A stretch of 64,000 bases of DNA from Chelatococcus asaccharovorans (GTDB lineage: Bacteria; Pseudomonadota; Alphaproteobacteria; Rhizobiales; Beijerinckiaceae): positions 186,001 through 250,000 of the forward strand of contig NZ_QJJK01000010.1 of NCBI RefSeq assembly GCF_003201475.1. Direction: 5' to 3'. The notes beneath the pieces were generated by a model. That model searched no databases, was not told the DNA's origin, and saw only the letters and a list, made by a program, of their open reading frames with translations. Numbering within the stretch: the stretch's first letter is position 1; each line of letters starts with the position of its first letter. Position numbers and translations under genes: made by a program. Positions 47,003 to 54,510 of the stretch are shown here, piece after piece.

Positions 47003-48562
47003 CTACGGCTTGATCGAGACATCCCAAAATGGCTCGAGGCGAGAAGACGTCAGCTTGACACCCTTCACGCCGGGCTTCACCAGAACGACCTGAAGCTGCA
47101 GCGGCAGGGGGCACATGCCCCATTCGTCGAGCAGAATTTTCTCCGCTTGATTATAGACTTTGTATCGCGCATCGTTATCGGCGATGGCCTTGGCTTCGGC
47201 GATCCGCGCATCGTATTCTGCGTTCTTCCAGCCCCGATTATACGGACTCGGCCCATACCAAAGCGCTTCTAGAAAATTGAGGCCATCTGGATAATCCAGG
47301 CTCCATCCCCAATAATAATAAGGGAGCTGCCGGGAGTTCATCGACTTGAGCATGGTACCGCGCTCGAGTATCTCAACCCCGACATTCACGCCGAGCGCTT
47401 CCTTGATTTTCGAAGTGATGTATAGCGATTCCGTCTTGTTAGGCTCGAGGTTCGAAAAATTCAGCGGTGGCATGCCGGCGCCGCCAGCGTATCCAGCCTC
47501 GGCAAGCAGCGCCCTGGCACGCTTCGGATCGACGTTTATCGGCTTCAGATTGGAATTATACCCTCCAATTCCCGGCGGGACCGCCCCATAAAACGGAAGA
47601 GCCGCCCCATAATACAGGCCTTCGATCATCTCGGCCTGATCGAGGCTGATGCAGAACGCCTCGCGCACACGCTTGTCCTCAAAGGGCTTGTAGAGCTCTG
47701 CGTTCATCGCGAGATAGCGAACGCGCGCCTCCGGGCTCGTGACAAGCTGACCCTTCATCGCGGCGTCGCCGATGACCCGCCGGACCAAATCTGCAGGCAC
47801 GCGCAAGAGATCAAGACCGCCGGTTTCGTACATCGACATCGCCGTGTTAGAGTCCGGCACAATCATGAAGCGAACGCCGTCGATCTTTGGTGCGCCGCGC
47901 CAATAGTCCTTATGCGCTTCAAGCTGGACTTGCTGACCGCGCGACCAGCCCCCGAACTTGAACGGCCCGGTACCGGCAGAGATTTTCGTCGCCCAGTTGG
48001 CACCGGCCTCCGCGATCACGCCGCTATCCATCATGTAGATTGGATAGAGCGGGAACAGAGGATTGACCGATTTAAGCGCGATTTCGACCGTATAATCGTC
48101 AACGATCTTCACGCCCTTGAGCTCGGTCGTCGCGCCACTCTTGACCTCGTCTGCTCCAACAATAGCGCTGGCATGAGGCGAATTCAGTCCTGCTTTGCTC
48201 GTCGGAAGCAGGAGTTGCTCCAAGCTGAACTTCACGTCCTTGGCCGTAAAAACGCGTCCGCTGTGAAATTTGACGCCTTTCCTTAGATGTATGCGAAATC
48301 CCCGGCCGCCATCGAGAGCCTCCCAACTCTCTGCTAGTGACGGTATGACATTTCCATGACTATCAATTGCCGTAAATGATTCATATATATTGCGAATCAC
48401 GTCGCCAGCTATCAGTTCCGAGGCGACTATCGGATCGATCGTTGCCGGGTCAGCCGGCAGGTTGGTCCTCAATTCGGCGCAGACAACTGGTGTCGCGAAA
48501 GCCATGTATGTCAGAAGCGATAGCGCGGTGGTTCCAATTCCGGCAGTTTTGAACAGGTTCAT
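47003..48562 (-). CDS. ABC transporter substrate-binding protein, family 5
   Basis: This 519-aa periplasmic binding protein has a Sec signal (GTTALSLLTYMAFATPVVCA, cleavage near VCAEL). SBP_bac_5 features include SLAESWEALDGGRGFRIHLR, FHSGRVFTAKDVKFSLEQLL and the repeated late segment YYWGWSLDYPDGLNFLEA. It supplies ligand to the two downstream permeases. The operon context (amidohydrolases, aminopeptidase) suggests a peptide- or amide-like ligand. Confidence 0.88.
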   Translation of the reverse strand: MNLFKTAGIGTTALSLLTYMAFATPVVCAELRTNLPADPATIDPIVASELIAGDVIRNIYESFTAIDSHGNVIPSLAESWEALDGGRGFRIHLRKGVKFHSGRVFTAKDVKFSLEQLLLPTSKAGLNSPHASAIVGADEVKSGATTELKGVKIVDDYTVEIALKSVNPLFPLYPIYMMDSGVIAEAGANWATKISAGTGPFKFGGWSRGQQVQLEAHKDYWRGAPKIDGVRFMIVPDSNTAMSMYETGGLDLLRVPADLVRRVIGDAAMKGQLVTSPEARVRYLAMNAELYKPFEDKRVREAFCISLDQAEMIEGLYYGAALPFYGAVPPGIGGYNSNLKPINVDPKRARALLAEAGYAGGAGMPPLNFSNLEPNKTESLYITSKIKEALGVNVGVEILERGTMLKSMNSRQLPYYYWGWSLDYPDGLNFLEALWYGPSPYNRGWKNAEYDARIAEAKAIADNDARYKVYNQAEKILLDEWGMCPLPLQLQVVLVKPGVKGVKLTSSRLEPFWDVSIKP

Positions 48563-48633
48563 TATCCCGGCCTCCGGATTATTTCATCGTTTTCGCGTTA
48601 TACTGAGGGCGAAGCATTTCTATTGCTTCGCCC

Positions 48634-49893
48634 TCAAGTCCATTCACCTTGACGCATGACCGGCTCTACGGCGCCGTCGGCATGAATGCCATCGACATCG
48701 ATCTCACCCGAACCGATCATGCAATCGACATGTATCAGGCTCGAATTGCCACCACGCGCTGCGACCTCCTCCGGGCTGCGCGTGATGCCGTCGCGAAAAC
48801 AGTCGGCATAACATTGACCGAAAGCAATATGGGACGCAGCATTCTCGTCGAATGTTGTGACATAGTAGAGCAAATCCGAGCGCGATATCGGCGTGCTATC
48901 GGGCACGAGCGCGACCTCGCCAAGGCGCTTCGCCCCCTCATCGGTATCGACCATACGCCTCAAGATGTCCGCGCCGCGCGATGCCCGTACGTCAACGAGC
49001 CGACCTGCCTCGAACCGCACCTCAATCCCCTCGATGAGAGTGCCCCCGATCGCGAGCGGCTTTGTCATGCGTGCATGGCCCGACACCCGTTCACAATGCG
49101 GCGCCGTGAACACCTCTTCAGTTGGAATGTTGGGTGTAATTGTCCTGCCGTTTGCGGTCGCGGATGAGCCCCCCTTCCAACGGTGATCATCGGCGAGACC
49201 AACGGTCAGGTCAGTCGCCGGTCCGCGAAATCGAAGTGAGGCGAAGCGCTTGCCGTTCAGCCAGTCGGCCCTGGCATGGAGATTCGCGTTATGGTTTCGC
49301 CATTCAGCAACCGGATCGTCGACGTTGACGCGGCTCGCCGCAAATATCGCGTCTGAAAGCTTGCTGATGGCCTCTGCCGCATCAACATCGGGAAACACCG
49401 CGGCCGCCCAAGCTGGTGTTGGGTAGGCGACTTTGCCCCAGTTGATCCCAAACCCGGCGGTCATCTGCAAGACCGGGCGATGTGCCTTCCACTCAGCCTT
49501 GTTGAGCCGTGAGATTCCGTCTGAGTTCTGCCCTGCGAGCAGCGTCGGGTTGCTTCCCATCACGACGATGCGGGCCGTATTCGCGCGGAGCGCTTCTGCC
49601 ATACCCTTATAGAGCCAGGATGGCGCTTGATCGAAGCTATGGTCCGACGCATGTCGACACCGAATAAGGGCCATGTCCTCATCGGTTAAGATGGGAGTTA
49701 CAAGGCCAGCACCCATTTGATAGGCATGCCTCGCCAACAACCGCACCATGGGCAAAGTCGCCAGGGGAGCAATGATCAGTAAGTTCTGCCCTTCGGCCAG
49801 ATCGACGCCGACGGTGAGAGCCATGCGCGCCAACCGGTCGAGCTTGACGGGATCGATCGCGCGTGCCGCTTTAGGATCGCCGCTCTCATGCAT
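48634..49893 (-). CDS. M29-type aminopeptidase family protein
   Basis: This 419-aa cytosolic protein is of the thermophilic aminopeptidase (M29) type, which uses a dinuclear metal centre. The N-terminus LDRLARMALTVGVDLAEGQN resembles family members, as do the DLTVGLADDHRWKGGS and NIPTEEVFTAPH segments, the latter being a strong M29 signature. The start at 49893 overlaps the isochorismatase-type gene (stop at 49886). It probably trims peptides or amides brought in by the transporter whose binding protein follows. Confidence 0.83.
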   Translation of the reverse strand: MHESGDPKAARAIDPVKLDRLARMALTVGVDLAEGQNLLIIAPLATLPMVRLLARHAYQMGAGLVTPILTDEDMALIRCRHASDHSFDQAPSWLYKGMAEALRANTARIVVMGSNPTLLAGQNSDGISRLNKAEWKAHRPVLQMTAGFGINWGKVAYPTPAWAAAVFPDVDAAEAISKLSDAIFAASRVNVDDPVAEWRNHNANLHARADWLNGKRFASLRFRGPATDLTVGLADDHRWKGGSSATANGRTITPNIPTEEVFTAPHCERVSGHARMTKPLAIGGTLIEGIEVRFEAGRLVDVRASRGADILRRMVDTDEGAKRLGEVALVPDSTPISRSDLLYYVTTFDENAASHIAFGQCYADCFRDGITRSPEEVAARGGNSSLIHVDCMIGSGEIDVDGIHADGAVEPVMRQGEWT

Positions 49894-50596
49894 GGATCGC
49901 CGCCTGTTCGTCCATGAGGAAAACCAGCTCGGCACTGCTCATGACATTGCAGTATATCATGTTCAGTATTTCAAGCTCGCGCTCGTGGAGATCGTGCGAG
50001 CCGGCTGCGGCACAATCTTCCACCAGAATGACGTGGAAGCTTTCGTCGGACAGCGATCTTACTGTTGACGAGAGGCATTGATCAGTAAGGATTCCGACAC
50101 AAATTACGGTCCGGATGCCTATATTGTTTAACATCAACCGCAAGTTTGTCCCCGTGAGGCAACTCTCGGTCGTCTTCGTTACAACGATCTCACCCTCAGC
50201 TGGCGTCAGTTCTGCGACGATCTGTGAGGCGTGCTCGTCAAAGGGCAGGAGCAGATTGTTGAATCCAGGCAGCTTCTGGCTCAATGATCTGTCACGACCG
50301 TCCCGTGTGAGAGCGGCAATGCGCACGTGGATACATTCTACGCCGCGCTTTCTCATCTCCCCAAGGAGCGACGAGATGTTAGGAATGACCGTTTGGCGCA
50401 TCCGCTCGTGGAAAGGCTCCCAAGCGTCGTAGCGCTTACGCTCGCTTTCATTGAGGGTTGCCGGATCGGGACGCTTCAGAAAATGGTTCTGAACATCGAC
50501 GACGAGCAGCGCGGTCGTTGCCGGGTTCAGCGGCGGAGCAACTGGATCAGGTGCATCCTGATAGTAGAATGAGCGCCGCGCCTGTCGCCAGTCCAT
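49886..50596 (-). CDS. Isochorismatase-family cysteine hydrolase
   Basis: This 236-aa protein has the cysteine-hydrolase fold of isochorismatases, nicotinamidases and N-carbamoylsarcosine amidase. The catalytic triad is visible: Asp34 in LLVVDVQNHF, Lys141 in VVTKTTESC and Cys174 in GILTDQCLSSTV. A strong AGGAGGGGG precedes the ATG. It is first in a seven-gene operon. The ATGCATATGCAT palindrome lies 61 bp upstream. An amidase role (N-carbamoyl or nicotinamide-like substrate) fits better than isochorismate in this setting. Confidence 0.88.
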   Translation of the reverse strand: MDWRQARRSFYYQDAPDPVAPPLNPATTALLVVDVQNHFLKRPDPATLNESERKRYDAWEPFHERMRQTVIPNISSLLGEMRKRGVECIHVRIAALTRDGRDRSLSQKLPGFNNLLLPFDEHASQIVAELTPAEGEIVVTKTTESCLTGTNLRLMLNNIGIRTVICVGILTDQCLSSTVRSLSDESFHVILVEDCAAAGSHDLHERELEILNMIYCNVMSSAELVFLMDEQAAIHA

Positions 50597-50656
50597 TTCC
50601 CCCTCCTAAACGAACCCCTCAAAATGAGCGTGACCGAAGACGCCCATCGAGTCAAT

Positions 50657-50668
50657 ATGCATATGCAT
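50657..50668. promoter_or_regulatory. Candidate GntR operator, site 1
   Basis: ATGCATATGCAT is a perfect 12-bp palindrome in the divergent region between the isochorismatase operon and the GntR gene. A related half, AATAATGCACAT, follows at about 50673. The same 12 bp recurs at 53030-53041 before the M20 gene. HutC/FarR-type GntR proteins bind A/T-rich palindromes of this size. Confidence 0.65.
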
Positions 50669-50857
50669 TACAATAATGCACATACAATATTTTCTGAGGA
50701 TGACAGTGCAATTTGGGTTTTCGATCGGCCGGAGATGTCCTATGCCGCGCAGTGAGGCTGCAACGTCACTGCGCCGGAGTTGGCTGTCGTTGGCTGATGA
50801 TCGATCCGCAGGAACTGAGTGGCGAGTACCCGCCTTAATTTGCCCGGGAACCTGAAA

Positions 50858-51592
50858 ATGATTACGAGCCGTGGCGCCCTGGCTGTTCATCTCCGGATCA
50901 TCGAGGATTTCGAGACCCGCATACTTTCGGGTCTCTGGCATACTGGTTTCCGCATCCCGACGGAGCATGAGATTGCGGCCGAGTATAATTGTTCGAGGCC
51001 AACAGTTGCCAAGGCGCTGATGCTGCTCGAGCAAAAAGGGATGATCATGCGGCGCAAGCGTGCGGGGAGTTTTGTCCGCCGCCCGCCGGCCCAATCTGTC
51101 ATCCTGCAGGCCCTTGATCCGGCCACCGAGATTAGCGCTCGTAACCAGAAGCGCCGTTACGAAGTACTCTCTCGCGTGGTTCGCAGAACAACATCGGGCG
51201 ATCGCGCTAAGCTGCGGATGCGGAGCGGGCGCGTCCTCAGTATCGTTACCCGCGATTGGGCGGATGACGTTATTTACTGCTTGGAGGAAAGACTATTCAA
51301 CCTTGATACAATTCCGGATGCGGAACACATCGATTTCGATAAGACGCCCCCGTCCGAATGGCTGGTCCTGCGCGTGCCATGGAGGACGGGCGACAACTCT
51401 ATCTTCGCCGAGGAAGCCAGTGAATCACATGCTGAGGCATTGCAGGTGAGGCCTGGTGCGGCGCTGCTATGCATAGAAAGACAGGTCTACGTGAGTACTG
51501 GCTACCTCTCGTATAGTATTACGCGCTACCCTGCCAGTCAGCAACGTCTGCGAGCGCACTACGACACGAGTGCAATTCACCCAACCACCTGA
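50858..51592 (+). CDS. GntR-family regulator with UTRA domain
   Basis: This HutC/FarR-type regulator is 244 aa from the ATG at 50858. The N-terminal winged helix has RIPTEHEIAAEYNCSRPTVAKAL and then MLLEQKGMIMRRKRAGSFV (each under 20 residues when split at the turn). A C-terminal UTRA ligand-binding domain follows (ESHAEALQVRPGAALLCIER). It lies between the long operon and the M20 gene, is divergent from the former and convergent with the latter (16-nt overlap). Its probable sites flank both units, so it likely represses the whole island until its ligand arrives. A GTG at 50819 is a possible earlier start. Confidence 0.87.
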   Translation: MITSRGALAVHLRIIEDFETRILSGLWHTGFRIPTEHEIAAEYNCSRPTVAKALMLLEQKGMIMRRKRAGSFVRRPPAQSVILQALDPATEISARNQKRRYEVLSRVVRRTTSGDRAKLRMRSGRVLSIVTRDWADDVIYCLEERLFNLDTIPDAEHIDFDKTPPSEWLVLRVPWRTGDNSIFAEEASESHAEALQVRPGAALLCIERQVYVSTGYLSYSITRYPASQQRLRAHYDTSAIHPTT

Positions 51593-53013
51593 CGAACGAG
51601 ATCGATATCCACGCCCGCTACAGGATTACGGAAGGGATTCGACTTGCGGAACGCGTCATGTTCGACCTTCGCCGCCTTGATGATCGCCGGATCGCGGAAC
51701 AGAGCAATGGCAAGTTCGGCCATCGCCTTGGCGGCGAAAGTCATTCCTTTGTGCGCAGCTGGCGACTTCCCCTGCGCGGTCATCTGCCACGTATGGACGA
51801 GCGTCCCAAGCGCGGCAGTCGCCGCGCGGCATTGGACGACTGGGACGACCCAACTTACGGTTCCGACGTCCGTTGAGGTCATCGCCAGGTCCGATTCCAC
51901 TGAAGGGTCCATGAGACCGCCCCACAGCGCCATTCCATCGGGAGGCGCTTCGCGTAGGCGCGCGATTGCGTTTGTGATTTGGTTCGGTTGAAGCGTCGCT
52001 TGGATAGCACGGGCAAACGTTTGGTCCGCTTCATCGAAGGTCGGAGGATCAAGCCTCTCCAAGACTTGCCCCATAAGCAACTCTAAGACCCTATTGCCAA
52101 CCAGCTCGGCACATCCGGCCAGGCGCACGATTTCCACGCTTGTGCCGGTCATCATAGCAGCACCTCGTGCTATGTCGCTGATGCGCTCGAACAGAGGCCA
52201 CACATCGTTGAGACGCGGCGACCGGATCATGTAGCGCACGCACGCATTGGCTGGAATCGTATTCGGCGCCATGCCGCCTGCGTCGACGATAGCATAGTGA
52301 AACTTGGCACCCGGCGGGACGTGTTCACGCAAGTAATTCGCCCCGACATTCATCAACTCGACTGCATCGAGCGCGCTGCGTCCCAGATGGGGACTTGCAG
52401 CAGCATGAGCTGCTTGTCCCTTAAAGTGGAAATCCGCGTTGATGCAAGCCAGCGAGGTCGGCGCGAAAAGGCCGCTTACAGCGCCGGGATGCCAGCAAAT
52501 GGCGACATCCACGTCATCGAACAGACCTTCTCGTACCATGAAGGATTTGGCACTGCCCGCCTCCTCCGCAGGGCAGCCAATGTAACGAATGCGGCCGGGC
52601 GAATGCGAGAGCGAGAGCCATTCCTTCACCGCAGCAGCGGCCATAAGCGCGCCGGCGCCGAGCAGATTGTGACCGCATCCATGACCGTTTGCACCCTGAA
52701 CGAGCGGCCGGCATTCAGCCAAGCCTGCTTCCTGGCTCAACTGAGGCAGGGCGTCGAACTCGCCCAAGATGGCGATGACAGGTCCTTTGGTCCCGAACGC
52801 GCCGGACACGGCGGTATCCAGCCCGCCCAGCTGCAAGCCGATGGAGAACCCCTCCTCGCGAAGCATGTCGATATGCGCGCCGGCAGAGGCTGTCTCTCGA
52901 AAATTGGTCTCAGGCGTGCCCCAGACACGGTCACTTAGCGCCGCGTAGCGTTCTCGCCGCTTCTCAACGAGTTCGCTCGCCAAATTCAGTTCGCTCGCCA
53001 AGTCGGTTCTCAA
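51577..53013 (-). CDS. M20-family amidohydrolase (AbgB-like)
   Basis: This 478-aa zinc amidohydrolase resembles AbgB, the p-aminobenzoyl-glutamate hydrolase subunit. Motifs include ILGEFDALP, the metal site GANGHGCGHNLLGAG and the catalytic Glu in GCPAEEAGSAK. A dimerisation lid domain interrupts the catalytic domain (HFKGQAAHAAASPHLGRSAL). The start is a TTG at 53013, supported by GGAGGGG 5 nt upstream. The GntR-type palindrome abuts this ribosome-binding site. It overlaps the gntR 3' end by 16 nt. Cleavage of an N-acyl or aminoacyl amide is inferred. Confidence 0.88.
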   Translation of the reverse strand: MRTDLASELNLASELVEKRRERYAALSDRVWGTPETNFRETASAGAHIDMLREEGFSIGLQLGGLDTAVSGAFGTKGPVIAILGEFDALPQLSQEAGLAECRPLVQGANGHGCGHNLLGAGALMAAAAVKEWLSLSHSPGRIRYIGCPAEEAGSAKSFMVREGLFDDVDVAICWHPGAVSGLFAPTSLACINADFHFKGQAAHAAASPHLGRSALDAVELMNVGANYLREHVPPGAKFHYAIVDAGGMAPNTIPANACVRYMIRSPRLNDVWPLFERISDIARGAAMMTGTSVEIVRLAGCAELVGNRVLELLMGQVLERLDPPTFDEADQTFARAIQATLQPNQITNAIARLREAPPDGMALWGGLMDPSVESDLAMTSTDVGTVSWVVPVVQCRAATAALGTLVHTWQMTAQGKSPAAHKGMTFAAKAMAELAIALFRDPAIIKAAKVEHDAFRKSNPFRNPVAGVDIDLVRQVVG

Positions 53014-53023
53014 AGCCGCCCCT

Positions 53024-53047
53024 CCAATAATGCATATGCATAATTGG
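53024..53047. promoter_or_regulatory. Candidate GntR operator, site 2
   Basis: The core ATGCATATGCAT (53030-53041) is flanked by CCAATA on the left and AATTGG on the right, making a 24-bp palindrome with one mismatched pair. It starts 10 bp upstream of the M20 start codon and overlaps the ribosome-binding site region, a position suited to repression. Confidence 0.65.
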
Positions 53048-53127
53048 AAGAGCGAGGAATTGTCAAGCTTTCGAATATGCGCGCGGCACGTCGATTGCCG
53101 AATGCGTCAAGCTGACAGTACCCAGAG

Positions 53128-53390
53128 CACGCTGATTTTATACGGAACCACCGTGTCATTCCGGGGCGGGCCGAAAGGCCCGAGCCCGGCAATCCATGAA
53201 CACGCGGTCTAGAGCATTTTCTTCACGCGAACCGGTGTCCACTTCGCTCGAAAATGCTCTAAGAAGAAGGCGCATCGGACTGTGCCTCCCCGGTTAAGCG
53301 TGGTGTTCGTGGGTTCCTGGGCTCTTCGGGTTCCGGGCGCCTCGGATTCCGGGCTCCTCGCTGACGCGAGGCCCCGGCATGACGGCGAGA
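53128..53390 (+). repeat. Family C repeat, copy 2, with inverted core and nested family A half-element
   Basis: The left arm (CTGATTTTATACGGAACCACC...) and right arm (GCTCCTCGCTGACGCGAGGC) are in the same order as at 35586-35790. The core between CATGAACAC and GTGTTC reads as the reverse complement of copy 1 (AGAAGGCGCATCGGACTGTG here). A half-length family A element (53210-53261) is inserted in it. It marks the right border of the low-G+C island. The remaining 53391-53483 shows no gene. Confidence 0.8.
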
Positions 53391-53483
53391 TTCCATCCAG
53401 TATTCACTGGTGGGTTCGCCCCGCCGTGGGGCACATCTATTGGTCCTGAGCCTTGCCGTCAGACCACCCCCCGGTGCGCTCTC

Positions 53484-54311
53484 TTAATCAAGAAGCGTCT
53501 TCGTCAGGGGATGTTCGCGATCGGCGAGACCGTCCACAATATTGAAATGATGGCGATCGGGCTCGACGATCGCCGTCGTCCGCGCGCCAAGCCCGGTCCA
53601 GATATTGGCCAGAAGCGCGCTCTGGCGGAGGAACTCCTGGCGTTCGGCCCCGCCGGCCCAAGAGATGACGCGCGCACCGGGCAGCGGTCGCAAAAGGGCC
53701 GGGCTCTCCGCCAGCGCTTCCGGCTCATCGATGCGCAATGTCTGGTTCATGGCTGTCTTCATCAGGGGACGCAGATCGTGCAGTCCCGAGATCGAGACCA
53801 CAGTGCGGAGGCGGCCGAGGATCGCGTCCGAAAGCGGTGACGTCGCGGAGACCATGCGGCTTGCGAGGTGCCCCCCGGCGGAATGTCCGCTGAGCGCGAT
53901 CGGACCGTCGATCAGGTCCGCGGCCCTGGTGATGGCTGCCCCCATTTCCGCGACGATGCCTGAAATGCGGATGCCGGGACACAGCGTGTAGCTCGGCATC
54001 GCGACGGCATAGCCGCTGTCCACGGATCCGGCCGCAAGGTGCGACCAGGCGCGATGATCGGATTCCATCCAATACCCGCCATGGACAAAGACCATAAGGC
54101 CTCGCGCCGCAGTCTCGGGCAGGAAAAGATCGAGCCGGTGACGCGGCCCGCTGCCATAGGGGATGTCCAGCCGGGCGCGACCCTCAGCCGATAGTTTGTC
54201 GCGAAAGGCCTGCGCCGCCTCGACCCAGATGTCAGGCCAGCGATCGCCACCGGCGATGTTGGCACCGTTGGCATAGGCATCGTCCCAGTCCTCGATGAGA
54301 CGCTCGAGCAT
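53484..54311 (-). CDS. Alpha/beta hydrolase, probable arylformamidase (kynurenine formamidase)
   Basis: This 275-aa serine hydrolase is of the AFMID type, which hydrolyses N-formylkynurenine to kynurenine and formate. The start at 54311 is chosen over 54335 because it aligns the conserved start LERLIEDWDDAYANGANI. The oxyanion motif HGGYW is at 77-81 and the nucleophile elbow GHSAGG at 142-147 (Ser144). The acid and base are in the C-terminal part (PDRHHFNIVDGL carries the His). It would complete the KynA-KynU pathway, although those genes lie 12-16 kb to the left, across the island. Confidence 0.8.
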   Translation of the reverse strand: MLERLIEDWDDAYANGANIAGGDRWPDIWVEAAQAFRDKLSAEGRARLDIPYGSGPRHRLDLFLPETAARGLMVFVHGGYWMESDHRAWSHLAAGSVDSGYAVAMPSYTLCPGIRISGIVAEMGAAITRAADLIDGPIALSGHSAGGHLASRMVSATSPLSDAILGRLRTVVSISGLHDLRPLMKTAMNQTLRIDEPEALAESPALLRPLPGARVISWAGGAERQEFLRQSALLANIWTGLGARTTAIVEPDRHHFNIVDGLADREHPLTKTLLD

Positions 54312-54510
54312 GGGTTCCTCTCCTCTCGACGGCATCGCAGCAATGGCCAGCCATGGCCCGCCGCGTCAAGGGGTGAAGAGGAAAAGTTTGGGGCGGGCCG
54401 ATGCGCCTGTCGGCATCGCCCGGATGCCTCCGATGTCCATGATTCCTTCGACACGACGGCGTGCAGGATGGCGACCGGTCTCGGTTCCCACCCTGTGATC
54501 GGCATGGACC

